Below are positions 39,042 through 47,583 of a stretch of DNA of 64,000 bases, piece after piece (the stretch's first letter is position 1; each line of letters begins with the position of its first letter). The notes under the pieces are model-generated. The model was not told the DNA's origin. It worked only from the letters and a program-made list of their open reading frames with translations, and searched no databases. Source of the stretch: Candidatus Microbacterium phytovorans (GTDB lineage: Bacteria; Actinomycetota; Actinomycetes; Actinomycetales; Microbacteriaceae); the NCBI GenBank assembly GCA_029202445.1, contig CP119321.1, positions 806,001 through 870,000 of the forward strand. Direction: 5' to 3'. A program made the translations under genes and the position numbers.

Positions 39042-39221
39042 GTCCTCAGCGGTCTGCGCAGGCAGACGACAGAGGGTGACAACGGGTCAGATCATCCATT
39101 CTCTCACAGTTCTCGCGCGGAAGAGGCCGCGTCGTCCCGGGACGCAGGACGAATGGGTCTCGACGCGTCTGCCGACGGGGCGCAGTCTTCGGGGCACTCC
39201 TCATCGGTGGACTGCAGAGGG

Positions 39222-40148
39222 TCAGAGACGGCCTCGCTTGTCCTCGTCACCCGGTGGACGTGTGGCGAGGTAGCGCTCGAGTTCAGCCGCCAGCTCATCC
39301 GCGCTCGGCAGATCGCCCGTATGGATGATCGGCTGGGCGCGTGTGGCACCGGCCATGTACGAGTCGTAGCGCTCTTCGAGATTGTGCAGCATCGCGGTGA
39401 GCTCGTCGCTTCCCGATACCTGCTCGGTCACCTTTTCGAGGTACTCCCGGTTCTCTTCGCGAAGATCGTCCAGGTCGAACACCAGCCCGGTCGCGACGGA
39501 GACGCTGTCGAGCCCGGCAATCGCGGCCGCGGGATAGTCGGTGTCGCCGAGGTAGTGCGGGATCAGTAGCACGAACCCCGCAACGTCGGCGCCAGCCTGC
39601 GCGAACCGGTACTCCAGGAGATGACCCACTGTGGCAGGCACCTGCGTGTGCGGCTGCCACACGGAGTGGGCCTTGGTGAGATCGGCTCGTGTGCCGCTGA
39701 CGGTCGTGCCGATCGGGCGTGTGTGGGGAACCGGCATCGGGATGGCGTGCACCCAGGTGACCGTCGACGTCTGCAGGCCTTCGGCGAGTCCGACGACGGT
39801 CTCGGTGAAGGCCTCCCAGGCGAAGTCCGGTTCGTAACCGGACAGGAGCACGAACGGCTGACCGAGGGAGTCGTGCGCGAGCGCCAGTTCCAGACGCGGC
39901 GGTCGGTATCCCGTCAAGTGGTCCGCCTCGAAGGTGATCAGCGGGCGTCGAGCGCGGTAGTCCAGCAGGACGTCCGAGGAGAACGAGAGGACGGGGGTGG
40001 GGTCGAGATCATCGCGGAAGAAGTCGACCATCCGCGACGCCGCGCTCCCGGCATCCGTGAACCCCGTCAGCACGATCACCAGCGGCAGACCGCTGGGGAT
40101 GGGCGGGGCGGTCGCGACACGCTCATACAGAGGACCGGACAAGGGCAT
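39222..40148 (-). CDS. PAC2-family protein (proteasome assembly chaperone-like)
   Basis: 308-residue cytoplasmic protein of the PAC2 family. It shows LVIVLTGFTDAGSAASRMVDFF near the N-terminus, PFVLLSGYEPDFAWEAF near 100, and VPHYL/IPHYLGDTDYPAAA near 210, followed by a C-terminal helical tail with an acidic/basic end. In Actinobacteria this gene usually lies close to pepA or the proteasome region; the biochemical role is unknown. A TACAGT -10 box ends 6 bases before the ATG (leaderless). Divergent from pepA. Confidence 0.85.
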   Translation of the reverse strand: MPLSGPLYERVATAPPIPSGLPLVIVLTGFTDAGSAASRMVDFFRDDLDPTPVLSFSSDVLLDYRARRPLITFEADHLTGYRPPRLELALAHDSLGQPFVLLSGYEPDFAWEAFTETVVGLAEGLQTSTVTWVHAIPMPVPHTRPIGTTVSGTRADLTKAHSVWQPHTQVPATVGHLLEYRFAQAGADVAGFVLLIPHYLGDTDYPAAAIAGLDSVSVATGLVFDLDDLREENREYLEKVTEQVSGSDELTAMLHNLEERYDSYMAGATRAQPIIHTGDLPSADELAAELERYLATRPPGDEDKRGRL

Positions 40149-40160
40149 GACTCCACTGTA
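40149..40160 (-). promoter_or_regulatory. Leaderless -10 box for the PAC2 gene
   Basis: TACAGT at 40160-40155, six bases (GGAGTC), then ATG. Confidence 0.55.
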
Positions 40161-40249
40161 CGAGCCGTCGCGCGGGCCGGCTCCGCATCGGTCGCGCTGA
40201 CAGCGAACACGCGACCGGCCGGTTCGGCGCGACGCCGCCAAACCAAAAC

Positions 40250-40262
40250 TAGGATGGAGCCC
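40250..40262 (+). promoter_or_regulatory. Leaderless -10 box for pepA
   Basis: TAGGAT at 40250-40255, seven bases, then ATG 40263. It overlaps the alternative ATG at 40254, which it therefore argues against. Confidence 0.55.
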
Positions 40263-41729
40263 ATGCCGTTCCCGGAGCTGTCGTTCACCACGTCCGCCCT
40301 GGCCGACATCGAGGCGGATGCCCTCGTGCTGGCCCTCCCCCCGATCGGAGCCGCCAGCGATGCGCTGGCGGCGCTTCCGGGCCTTGCGGAAGTGCTGGAG
40401 GGGGTCGGCTTCTCCGGCGCGGCGGGAAGCGTCATCCGCGCGTACGCGCCGGGCGTGACCTCTCTGCCGCTCTTCGTCGTCGGCATCGGCACGAACCCTG
40501 ACGCGGTGGCGGTGCGCGACGCGGTCGGCGCGGCCGTCCGCACGACGACGGGATTCGACGACCTCGCCGTCTCCGCGCCCACTGTTCCCGCGCTCGTCCG
40601 CGCCGTCGCCGAAGGTGTCGTGCTCGGGGGCTACCGGTTCCAAGGGTACAAACGCGATGCAGGCAAGCCCCGCGCCTCACGCGTCGTGATCGCCGCGCCG
40701 GAGGTGCCCGCGGAGTCCGACCAGCGCGTCGTCGCCGCTGTCGGTCGGGCAACGGCGCTCGTGAAGGACCTCGTCCATATCCCCGCGGAGTGGCTCGGCC
40801 CGCAGGATCTCGCCGACCGCGCCGTCGAGGCAGCGGCGGGGCTACCCGTGTCGGTCGACGTGTTCGATGAGCGTCGGCTCGCCGAGGAGGGCTTCGGCGG
40901 CATCCTCGGGGTCGGGCAGGGCTCGGATCGACCGCCGCGCCTCGTGCGATTGGAGTACGCGCCCGAGGGTGCGACACGTCACATCGCGCTGGTCGGCAAG
41001 GGGATCACCTTCGACACCGGCGGTCTGTCGTTGAAGCCTCCCGCGGGGATGGTGGGTATGAAGTACGACATGTGCGGTGCCGCGACCGTGCTCGCCGTCG
41101 TCACCGCCGCTGCCCGGCTCGAGGCGCCGGTGCGCGTCACGGGCTGGCTCTGCATCGCGGACAACATGCCGTCGGGGCGCGCGACGCGTCCCGGTGACGT
41201 GGTCCGCATCGCCGACGGCACCACGGTGGAGGTTCTCAACACGGATGCCGAAGGTCGGCTCGTGCTCGCGGACGGTCTCGTCGCCGCCAGCCGCGAGCAG
41301 CCCGACGTCCTCATCGATGTAGCGACTCTCACCGGCGCGATCTCGGTCGCGCTGGGGAACCGGCACACGGGCGTCATGGGCGATGACGTCGCCGTCGGCG
41401 AATACCTCGCCGCCGCGGAACGCGCCGGTGAACCGGCGTGGCCGCTCCCGCTGCCCGAACACATGGAGGAGGAGCTGGACTCCCCTATCGCCGATCTCCA
41501 GAATGCGAAGATCGGCGACCCGGCCGGCGGATCGCTCTTCGCGGGGCTCTTCCTCCGGCGATTCGTCGGGCGGGTCTCCGAAGAAGCCGACGCGCCACGC
41601 ATCCCCTGGGTCCACCTCGACATCGCGGGTTCCGGAACCACAAAGGCCGCGTTCGGGTCCACGGACAAGGGCCCGACGGCGGCGACCGTCCGTTCACTCA
41701 TCGAGTTCGTCACAGGAGACGCATCATGA
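40263..41729 (+). CDS. pepA: Leucyl aminopeptidase (M17)
   Basis: 488-residue two-metal aminopeptidase. The C-terminal catalytic domain carries GKGITFDTGGLSLKPP (metal Lys and Asp), MKYDMCGAATVL (Asp), and NTDAEGRLVLADGL (Asp, Glu and catalytic Arg); all expected residues are present. The N-terminal domain (1-170) is the macro-like fold. Start ATG 40263 is backed by a TAGGAT -10 box 7 bases upstream. The stop overlaps the lpd start (ATGA), an unusual coupling of a peptidase with a dehydrogenase subunit that is nonetheless common in this phylum. Confidence 0.95.
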   Translation: MPFPELSFTTSALADIEADALVLALPPIGAASDALAALPGLAEVLEGVGFSGAAGSVIRAYAPGVTSLPLFVVGIGTNPDAVAVRDAVGAAVRTTTGFDDLAVSAPTVPALVRAVAEGVVLGGYRFQGYKRDAGKPRASRVVIAAPEVPAESDQRVVAAVGRATALVKDLVHIPAEWLGPQDLADRAVEAAAGLPVSVDVFDERRLAEEGFGGILGVGQGSDRPPRLVRLEYAPEGATRHIALVGKGITFDTGGLSLKPPAGMVGMKYDMCGAATVLAVVTAAARLEAPVRVTGWLCIADNMPSGRATRPGDVVRIADGTTVEVLNTDAEGRLVLADGLVAASREQPDVLIDVATLTGAISVALGNRHTGVMGDDVAVGEYLAAAERAGEPAWPLPLPEHMEEELDSPIADLQNAKIGDPAGGSLFAGLFLRRFVGRVSEEADAPRIPWVHLDIAGSGTTKAAFGSTDKGPTAATVRSLIEFVTGDAS

Positions 41730-43096
41730 CCGAGCACGCAGCCGACATCGTCATCCTCGGAGGCGGGAGCGGAGGGTACGCCGCCGCGCTCCGGGCCGCG
41801 GAGCTCGGCAAGTCCGTCGTGCTCATCGAGAAGGACAAGCTCGGGGGTACGTGCCTGCATCGCGGCTGCATCCCGACCAAAGCGCTCCTCCACTCGGCGG
41901 AGGTCGCCGAGCACGTCCGCGACGCGGCGTCGGTCGGCGTGACGGCCACGTTCGACGGGATCGACATGCCCGGGGTCACGGCGTACCGCGAAGGTATCGT
42001 CGCGAAGAAGTTCAAGGGTCTCGAGGGACTTGTGAAGGCCCGCGGGATCACCGTCGTCGCCGGCGAGGGTCGCTTGCTCGCCGACCGCGGCGTCGCGGTG
42101 GGCGAGGACGTCTATCGCGGTACCGACGTGGTGCTGGCCACCGGGTCGTTCACCAAGTTGATCCCCGGCCTCGAAGCGGGGGGACGCATCCTCACGAGCG
42201 AGGAGGCCCTCGCCCTGCAGGAGGTCCCGAGCCGGGTCGTGATCCTCGGCGGCGGCGTCATCGGGGTGGAGTTCGCCAGCGTCTGGCGCTCCTTCGGCGT
42301 CGAGGTCACCATCGTCGAGGCGCTCGACCATCTCGTGCCCAATGAGGACGTCGCGCTGAGCAAGGGGCTCGAGCGAGCATTCCGCAAGCGCGGCATCGTG
42401 GCGAAGTTGGGTCAGCGATTCGCGTCGGCCGAGCAGTCGGACGACAGCGTCACGGTGCGCTTGGAGGGCGGGGAGGAACTCGTCGCCGACTACCTCCTCG
42501 TCGCTATCGGTCGTGGCCCTGCGACCGCTGGTCTCGGATTCGAGGATGCCGGTGTCACCCTCGACCGAGGGTTCGTGCCGGTCGATGAGCGGCTGCGCAC
42601 GAACGTTCCCCATGTCTGGGCCGTCGGGGACATCGTGCCTGGCCTCCAGCTCGCCCATCGGGGGTTCCAGCAGGGAATCTTCGTCGCTGAGGAGATCGCG
42701 GGTCTTGCCCCCGTGGCGGTTCCCGAGACCACGATCCCGCGCGTCACCTATTCGAGCCCTGAGGTCGCTTCGGTGGGGGTCACGGAGGCGCAGGCGCGCG
42801 CCGAGCACGGTGACCGTGTCGTGGCGTACGAGTACAACCTGGCAGGCAACGGCAAGAGCGAGATCATCGGGACCGCCGGTCTCGTCAAGGTCGTGCGTCT
42901 GGCCGACGGACCCGTCGTCGGCGTGCATCTCGTGGGCGACCGCGTGGGCGAGCTCATCACGGAGGGGCAGCTCGCGGTCGGATGGGAAGCCCATCCGGAG
43001 GACCTTGCGCCGTTGATCCACGCCCACCCCACGCAGAGCGAAGCCCTCGGCGAGGCGTTCCTCGCGCTCGCAGGCAAGCCCCTGCACGCACTCTGA
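41726..43096 (+). CDS. lpd: Dihydrolipoyl dehydrogenase (E3)
   Basis: 456-residue flavoprotein reoxidising dihydrolipoyl groups of the 2-oxoacid dehydrogenase complexes. FAD motif VILGGGSGGYAAALRAAELG; redox-active disulfide GGTCLHRGCIPTKALL (near 42-57); NAD motif VVILGGGVIGVEFASVW (near 172); and the His-Glu pair in IHAHPTQSEALGEAFLAL near the C-terminus. Overlaps pepA by four bases; ACAGGAGA precedes the ATG. The E2 gene follows after 63 bases with its own promoter-like TAAGCT. Confidence 0.97.
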   Translation: MTEHAADIVILGGGSGGYAAALRAAELGKSVVLIEKDKLGGTCLHRGCIPTKALLHSAEVAEHVRDAASVGVTATFDGIDMPGVTAYREGIVAKKFKGLEGLVKARGITVVAGEGRLLADRGVAVGEDVYRGTDVVLATGSFTKLIPGLEAGGRILTSEEALALQEVPSRVVILGGGVIGVEFASVWRSFGVEVTIVEALDHLVPNEDVALSKGLERAFRKRGIVAKLGQRFASAEQSDDSVTVRLEGGEELVADYLLVAIGRGPATAGLGFEDAGVTLDRGFVPVDERLRTNVPHVWAVGDIVPGLQLAHRGFQQGIFVAEEIAGLAPVAVPETTIPRVTYSSPEVASVGVTEAQARAEHGDRVVAYEYNLAGNGKSEIIGTAGLVKVVRLADGPVVGVHLVGDRVGELITEGQLAVGWEAHPEDLAPLIHAHPTQSEALGEAFLALAGKPLHAL

Positions 43097-43117
43097 CGAC
43101 GCAGTCCCGCGGGTCAG

Positions 43118-43123
43118 TAAGCT
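43118..43123 (+). promoter_or_regulatory. Likely -10 box of the E2 gene
   Basis: TAAGCT followed by about 36 bases of leader with a GAAGGAG ribosome site before ATG 43160. Confidence 0.4.
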
Positions 43124-43159
43124 AAAGATGACATCGATACGTCTGAAGGAGACACACCC

Positions 43160-44905
43160 ATGAGCACATCCGTGGTCCTCCCCGCGCTCGGAGAGAGCGT
43201 CACCGAGGGTACGGTGACCCGCTGGCTCAAGCAGGTAGGTGACACCGTTCAGGCCGATGAGGGCCTGCTGGAGATCTCGACCGACAAGGTCGACACCGAG
43301 ATCCCGTCGCCCGTGAGCGGTGTCATCGAGGAGATCCTGGTTCAGGAGGACGAGACGGTCGAGGTCGGCGCGGTGCTCGCGAAGATCGGCGACGGTTCCG
43401 GAGCCGGAAGTGACGCTGAGGCTCCTGCCGCTGAGGCTCCTGCCGCTGAGGCTCCCGCTGCTGAGGCGCCCACTGCTGAGGCTCCCGCTGCTGAGGCGCC
43501 CACTGCTGAGGCTCCCGCCGCGGCACCTGCCGGCGACGCGAAGGACGTCGTGCTCCCCGAGCTCGGCGAGAGCGTGACGGAGGGAACGGTCACCCGCTGG
43601 CTGAAGCAGGTCGGCGAGGAGGTCGCCGCCGATGAGCCTCTGCTGGAGATCTCGACCGACAAGGTCGACACCGAGATCCCCGCCCCGTTCGCGGGAACGC
43701 TCCAGGAGATCGTCGTCGCGGAAGACGAGACGGTCGCCGTGGGCGCGGTGCTCGCTCGCATCGGCTCGGGCGCTCCTGCCCCGGCAGCACCGACCGATTC
43801 TGCTCCGGTCGCGGCCGAGCCCGCGGCTGCCGCTGCGCCCGCTCCGGCGCCCGCAGCGCCCGCTCCGGCGCCCGCAGCGCCCGCTCCCGCAGCTCCGACC
43901 GCCGCTGCTCCGGCAGCTCCGGCCCCCGCGGCTCCCGCATCGGCAGCTCCGTCCCCGGTGCCTGCCTCCAGCGGATCGCAGGTCGACGACGACGGACCGA
44001 CCTACGTGACCCCGCTCGTCCGCCGACTCGCCCAGCAGCAGGGTGTCGATCTGGCCTCCGTCACCGGAACCGGTGTCGGCGGTCGTATCCGCAAGGAGGA
44101 CGTCCTCAAGGCGGCAGAGGCGGCCTCGGCCGCCCCGACGGCATCCGCGGCAAGTGCACCGGCGGCGGCGCCGGTCGTCGAGGTCTCGCCCCTGCGCGGC
44201 ACCACGCAGCCGATGTCGCGCCTGCGCAAGGTTCTCGCCGAGCGTGCGGTCGCCTCGATGCAGCAGACGGCGCAGCTGACAACGGTCATCGAGGTGGACG
44301 TCACCAAGCTGTCCAACTTCCGCGACAAGGTGAAGGGCACCTTCCAGGAGAAGACGGGCGACAAGCTGTCGTTCCTTCCCTTCTTCGCGCTGGCCGCGGC
44401 CGAGGGCCTTCAGGCTTTCCCGATCATCAACTCCACGGTCGACGGGACCGACATCGTGTACCCGCCGACGGAGAATCTGTCGATCGCCGTCGACACCGAG
44501 CGCGGACTGCTGACGCCCGTGCTGCGCGACGCCGGTTCGAAGAACCTGGCTCAGATCGCTCACGAGATCGCGGACCTCGCCGCTCGCACGCGAGACAACA
44601 AGCTGAAGCCCGACGAGCTCGCCGGCGGAACGTTCACGCTCACCAACACCGGTTCCCGCGGTGCGCTGTTCGACACGCCTGTCGTGTTCCTGCCTCAGTC
44701 GGCCATCCTCGGCACGGGCGTGGTCGTCAAGCGTCCCGGCGTCGTCACGGTCGACGGGAAGGAAGCGATCTCGGTCCGTTCGTACGTGTACCTGGCGCTG
44801 TCCTACGACCACCGGACGATCGACGGCGCCGACGCGGCCCGATTCCTCGGCGCGGTGAAGGCGCGGCTGGAAGCGGCCGAGTTCGAGTCGCAGCTCGGCA
44901 TCTGA
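43160..44905 (+). CDS. sucB: 2-oxoacid dehydrogenase complex E2 (dihydrolipoyl acyltransferase, SucB/AceF type)
   Basis: 581 residues: two lipoyl domains (1-80 and about 126-205) with lipoylated lysines K43 and K168 in identical [10 protein letters not shown] contexts; linker 1 made of seven AEAPA/T repeats; a long Ala/Pro linker 2; a peripheral-subunit-binding domain near 282-318 ([22 protein letters not shown]); and the acyltransferase core with the catalytic histidine at 551 (SYDHRTIDG). In Actinobacteria one such E2 normally serves pyruvate dehydrogenase and is often labelled SucB. Its partners in this window are lpd and aceE. Confidence 0.93.
   Translation: MSTSVVLPALGESVTEGTVTRWLKQVGDTVQADEGLLEISTDKVDTEIPSPVSGVIEEILVQEDETVEVGAVLAKIGDGSGAGSDAEAPAAEAPAAEAPAAEAPTAEAPAAEAPTAEAPAAAPAGDAKDVVLPELGESVTEGTVTRWLKQVGEEVAADEPLLEISTDKVDTEIPAPFAGTLQEIVVAEDETVAVGAVLARIGSGAPAPAAPTDSAPVAAEPAAAAAPAPAPAAPAPAPAAPAPAAPTAAAPAAPAPAAPASAAPSPVPASSGSQVDDDGPTYVTPLVRRLAQQQGVDLASVTGTGVGGRIRKEDVLKAAEAASAAPTASAASAPAAAPVVEVSPLRGTTQPMSRLRKVLAERAVASMQQTAQLTTVIEVDVTKLSNFRDKVKGTFQEKTGDKLSFLPFFALAAAEGLQAFPIINSTVDGTDIVYPPTENLSIAVDTERGLLTPVLRDAGSKNLAQIAHEIADLAARTRDNKLKPDELAGGTFTLTNTGSRGALFDTPVVFLPQSAILGTGVVVKRPGVVTVDGKEAISVRSYVYLALSYDHRTIDGADAARFLGAVKARLEAAEFESQLGI
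43415..43519 (+). repeat. Seven tandem 15-bp repeats inside the E2 gene
   Basis: Units start GCTGAGGC and read as Ala-Glu-Ala-Pro-Ala/Thr. Units 3-4 and 5-6 form a repeated 30-bp pair (ending CCGCT then CCACT), showing recent duplication. They form the flexible linker between the lipoyl domains. Confidence 0.9.
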
Positions 44906-44931
44906 TCGGTCCTTCCGGCTCATCGAAGGGT

Positions 44932-46230
44932 TCATGGCTGGTCGGTGACGTCGTAGACGTCGCGGACCAGCCATTCTTCGTCGGAGGCCACGACGACGAC
45001 GATCTGCGCGCCACGATCCTCGTCAGCGGTGACACGGTAGGCGGCGACACCGCCGTAGTCGTCGATGAGCGCTACCTCCCGTTTTTTCACGACGGTCGTA
45101 GCGGCGCCGGCGGGAAACACATCCTGCGTGTTCTCGACGACCTCCGACGAACATCCGTCAGGGGCACAGGCGCTCAGACGTTCCACGAGCGCGACCACCG
45201 CCTCGGGCGCATCACCCCGACCGGTGCCTTCGTCCGGGGATCCTGACTCCCCCGACGGCGTCGGAGTGGAGGTCGGGCTCGCGCTCACCGCTGAAGAAGC
45301 GGTCCGGCGATCCACACCTCCGGCCATGCTGCGGCGCTCGGCTGCGACACGGTCGCCCTCGTCTTGCGGCAGGAGGAGCCCGCCCACGAGGACGAGCATG
45401 CACACGGTGAGGGCGGTCAACACGACGCGTCGTCGTCGCGTACCCGCGGCGGGCCCGCGCTCAGTTCTCTTCGAGCGAGAGCGGAACGATGCACTCACCC
45501 CGTCCCAGGCCGCGCGCACGCGATCCGCCCAGTCGCCATCGATGTGGCCCCGCACGACGGAGAGCACGGCCGGCTCCCGGCGGCTGACAACCCGCTCGAT
45601 CTCGCCGCGCGCGCTGTCGGTGACGGATCGGGCGCGGCGAGCCGACTCCGTCGTCAGTGGGCTCGGCTCGGCGAGCGAGAACAGGGTGTCCTCGACGGCG
45701 TCGTGATCGCGGATCAGAAGCCTCGCGTCGGCGACCGCACGTCGCGCGGCGCTGACGGCCGTCGCACGCTCCGCGTCTCCGAGACAGAGTTCACCGAGGA
45801 TCGCATCGGTCTCGGTACGCCACGGCGTCACGCCCCCTGCTGCAAGCACAGGACGGCCGGTGGAGGTCATCCACCAGGTGCCCGCGACGATCCCGAGTCT
45901 GTCGGCTTCGAGCGCTCCCCTCAGAATGCTCACGCACAGGGTGACGGCTTCGGCATCCGTCACCGCGGCGCGCCCGTCAATCCAGCCGCGTAGCCGCAAC
46001 GGGCAGTGGAGGACCAGAACGCCCGGGCGGTCGGGACCGCTCTCTACATCCCGAGGCGCGAGCAGATGACCGTCGGGGTCCGCGCGCCACGCTGGATTCT
46101 CCAGCCAGGCGTCGAAGGGGGTCCGCACCAGCGGCTCTCGCCCGCCGGTCGAAGGAAGGAGGTCACCGGGTATCGGAGCGTCATCTGCGGAGAGATGGCG
46201 GAGGGGCGTGGCGAGATGGCTCGTCGTCAT
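44932..46230 (-). CDS. Unrecognised single-pass membrane protein
   Basis: 432 residues; I do not recognise a family. An N-terminal cytoplasmic part (1-270) contains VLVLHCPLRLRGWIDGRAAV and GTWWMTSTGRPVLAAGG, then a basic stretch and one membrane helix at about 270-290 (RVVLTALTVCMLVLVGGLLLP). An outside Ser/Thr/Pro linker follows (ASPTSTPTPSGESG), then a C-terminal domain of ~100 residues with a probable disulfide pair (SACAPDGCSSE) and GVAAYRVTADEDRGAQIVVVVAS. The layout (inside domain, helix, linker, outside domain) recalls a sensor or anti-sigma-like protein. It occupies the place where lipB-lipA lie in mycobacteria. Confidence 0.7.
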   Translation of the reverse strand: MTTSHLATPLRHLSADDAPIPGDLLPSTGGREPLVRTPFDAWLENPAWRADPDGHLLAPRDVESGPDRPGVLVLHCPLRLRGWIDGRAAVTDAEAVTLCVSILRGALEADRLGIVAGTWWMTSTGRPVLAAGGVTPWRTETDAILGELCLGDAERATAVSAARRAVADARLLIRDHDAVEDTLFSLAEPSPLTTESARRARSVTDSARGEIERVVSRREPAVLSVVRGHIDGDWADRVRAAWDGVSASFRSRSKRTERGPAAGTRRRRVVLTALTVCMLVLVGGLLLPQDEGDRVAAERRSMAGGVDRRTASSAVSASPTSTPTPSGESGSPDEGTGRGDAPEAVVALVERLSACAPDGCSSEVVENTQDVFPAGAATTVVKKREVALIDDYGGVAAYRVTADEDRGAQIVVVVASDEEWLVRDVYDVTDQP

Positions 46231-46333
46231 GCTCCGAGTGTGAGTCTCGGCGCACAGGCGTCTTGCTCGCAGCCGGAATGCCGTGGACAGCGACAGAGCA
46301 GCGAGGACTGTGAAGAAGGCGTGTAGGCGAAGG

Positions 46334-46346
46334 TAGGCTTAGGGCC
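46334..46346 (+). promoter_or_regulatory. Leaderless -10 box for the DUF4191 gene
   Basis: TAGGCT at 46334-46339, seven bases (TAGGGCC), then ATG 46347. Confidence 0.6.
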
Positions 46347-47057
46347 ATGTCATCGCGCAGTTCCGCCCCCGAAAAGCGGCCCGGCTTCTTCCGCCAGATC
46401 CGCTCGCTCGTCAGCTTCACCCGTGACGTCTACTCGTGGGCTCCCTGGGTGCTGTTGGCCATCGTGGTGGCGGGTGCGGGAGTCGGCGTCCTCGTCGGGT
46501 TCTTCGTGCCCCCGGTCGCTGTCTGGAGCATCATCCTGTGGGCCGTGACGGGCGTGATGTTCGGGATCCTGGCTGCGATGATGACGCTCACCCGTCTGTC
46601 GACTAAAGCGATGTACAAGAAGATCGACGGCATGCCGGGCGCTGCGGGTCACGTGCTGTCGACGTCGCTCGGGCGGCGATGGGTCGCGTCCGACACTCCC
46701 GTCGGCGTCAACCCCCGAACGCAGGATGCCGTTTACCGCGTCATCGGCCGCGGCGGTGTCGTGATCGTCGGCGAGGGTGCTGCCGGGCGTCTCACGAGGC
46801 TCGTCAACGACGAGCGCGTCAAGGTGCAGCGCGTGGCGTCGGGCGTGCCTGTCCACGTCTTCCACGTCGGTCACGGTGAAGGCGATATCCCCATCTCGAA
46901 GCTGGCGGCGACGATCAAGGCGCTCCCGAAGAAGGTGGACCGCGGCACGATGGCGGCCGTCGTCAAGCGCGTCGACTCCGTCTCGCAGTCGGTCACCTCC
47001 CTGCCGATCCCTAAGGGGATCGACCCGACGAAGGCGCGGGCGCCGCGCCCTCGCTGA
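46347..47057 (+). CDS. DUF4191 membrane protein
   Basis: 236 residues with two close membrane helices (about 31-53 and 58-80) and a soluble C-terminal domain containing GRGGVVIVGEGAAGRLTRLV and a basic tail. Actinobacteria-specific and normally directly upstream of the glnA1 region, as here (Rv2219 position in mycobacteria). Function unknown. Leaderless promoter upstream; convergent with the RDD gene, 4 bases between stops. Confidence 0.88.
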   Translation: MSSRSSAPEKRPGFFRQIRSLVSFTRDVYSWAPWVLLAIVVAGAGVGVLVGFFVPPVAVWSIILWAVTGVMFGILAAMMTLTRLSTKAMYKKIDGMPGAAGHVLSTSLGRRWVASDTPVGVNPRTQDAVYRVIGRGGVVIVGEGAAGRLTRLVNDERVKVQRVASGVPVHVFHVGHGEGDIPISKLAATIKALPKKVDRGTMAAVVKRVDSVSQSVTSLPIPKGIDPTKARAPRPR

Positions 47058-47061
47058 GGCG

Positions 47062-47457
47062 TCAGGCGCGTACGAGTACCGTCCCGGCCGCCTTGTCGTG
47101 CAGTCCACGCTGATCCGGATCCCAGATCACCGCGGGGATGACCATGAGGAGTAGCAGCGTGCGGATGATGGGGCGCCACAGTCCCACCCACCCGCCACCG
47201 AGCAACTGGATCCGCAGACCTGCGAGGCGGTGGCCCGGGCTCCCTCCCAGCGTGGGTAGGAACACCAGCTGGACGACGGCGAAGACGATCAGCGTCGCGA
47301 ACGAGTCGTACGAGAAGAACGCGATCGACACGATGACCGCGCAAGCCCAGTCGATGGCGAGTGCGGCGATCCGACGACCGGGGCGAGCGATGCTTCCGCT
47401 TCCCGCCTCCGGCATCCCGAGTCGCTCGCCGGGGTACGTGCTGTCGCGATCCGTCAC
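47062..47457 (-). CDS. RDD-family membrane protein
   Basis: 131 residues, with the RDD-type opening ARPGRRIAALAIDWACAV. Two or three membrane helices follow, then GGSPGHRLAGLRIQLLGGG and WDPDQRGLHDKAAGTVLV, the conserved C-terminal Asp/His motif. Function unknown. GTG 47457 is chosen because a TACGCT -10 box ends exactly 6 bases upstream. Divergent from glnA1; the GlnR box lies between the two promoters. Confidence 0.85.
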   Translation of the reverse strand: MTDRDSTYPGERLGMPEAGSGSIARPGRRIAALAIDWACAVIVSIAFFSYDSFATLIVFAVVQLVFLPTLGGSPGHRLAGLRIQLLGGGWVGLWRPIIRTLLLLMVIPAVIWDPDQRGLHDKAAGTVLVRA

Positions 47458-47469
47458 CGCTCCAGCGTA
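47458..47469 (-). promoter_or_regulatory. Leaderless -10 box for the RDD gene
   Basis: TACGCT at 47469-47464, six bases (GGAGCG), then GTG 47457. It ends 12 bases from the GlnR box, so GlnR could affect this gene too. Confidence 0.5.
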
Positions 47470-47480
47470 ACCATGGCTCT

Positions 47481-47518
47481 GTAACATGCCCGAAACATGC
47501 GAGATACTGCCGGGCAAC
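47481..47518 (+). promoter_or_regulatory. Four-part GlnR box upstream of glnA1
   Basis: Half-sites GTAAC, GAAAC, GATAC and GCAAC, each separated by exactly 6 bases, match the actinobacterial GlnR layout (GTnAC, 6, GAAAC, repeated). The box ends 66 bases before the glnA1 ATG; a possible -10 (TAGCTT, 47529-47534) follows 10 bases later. Confidence 0.75.
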
Positions 47519-47583
47519 CCCGTTTCGATAGCTTCGAGACAACCTGCCGGTAGTGGCGGTTCCCACCCGATCTTGGAGACTCC

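Noticed and set aside
43415..43519. Tandem repeats as a possible CRISPR array
   Set aside because: Units are 15 bp with no spacers, in frame within the E2 linker.
40979..44974. A 1331-codon open frame on the minus strand opposite pepA, lpd and the E2 gene
   Set aside because: It spans three well-identified genes in antisense, has Arg/His/Asp-rich low-complexity translation without recognisable domains, and is what high GC third positions produce by chance.
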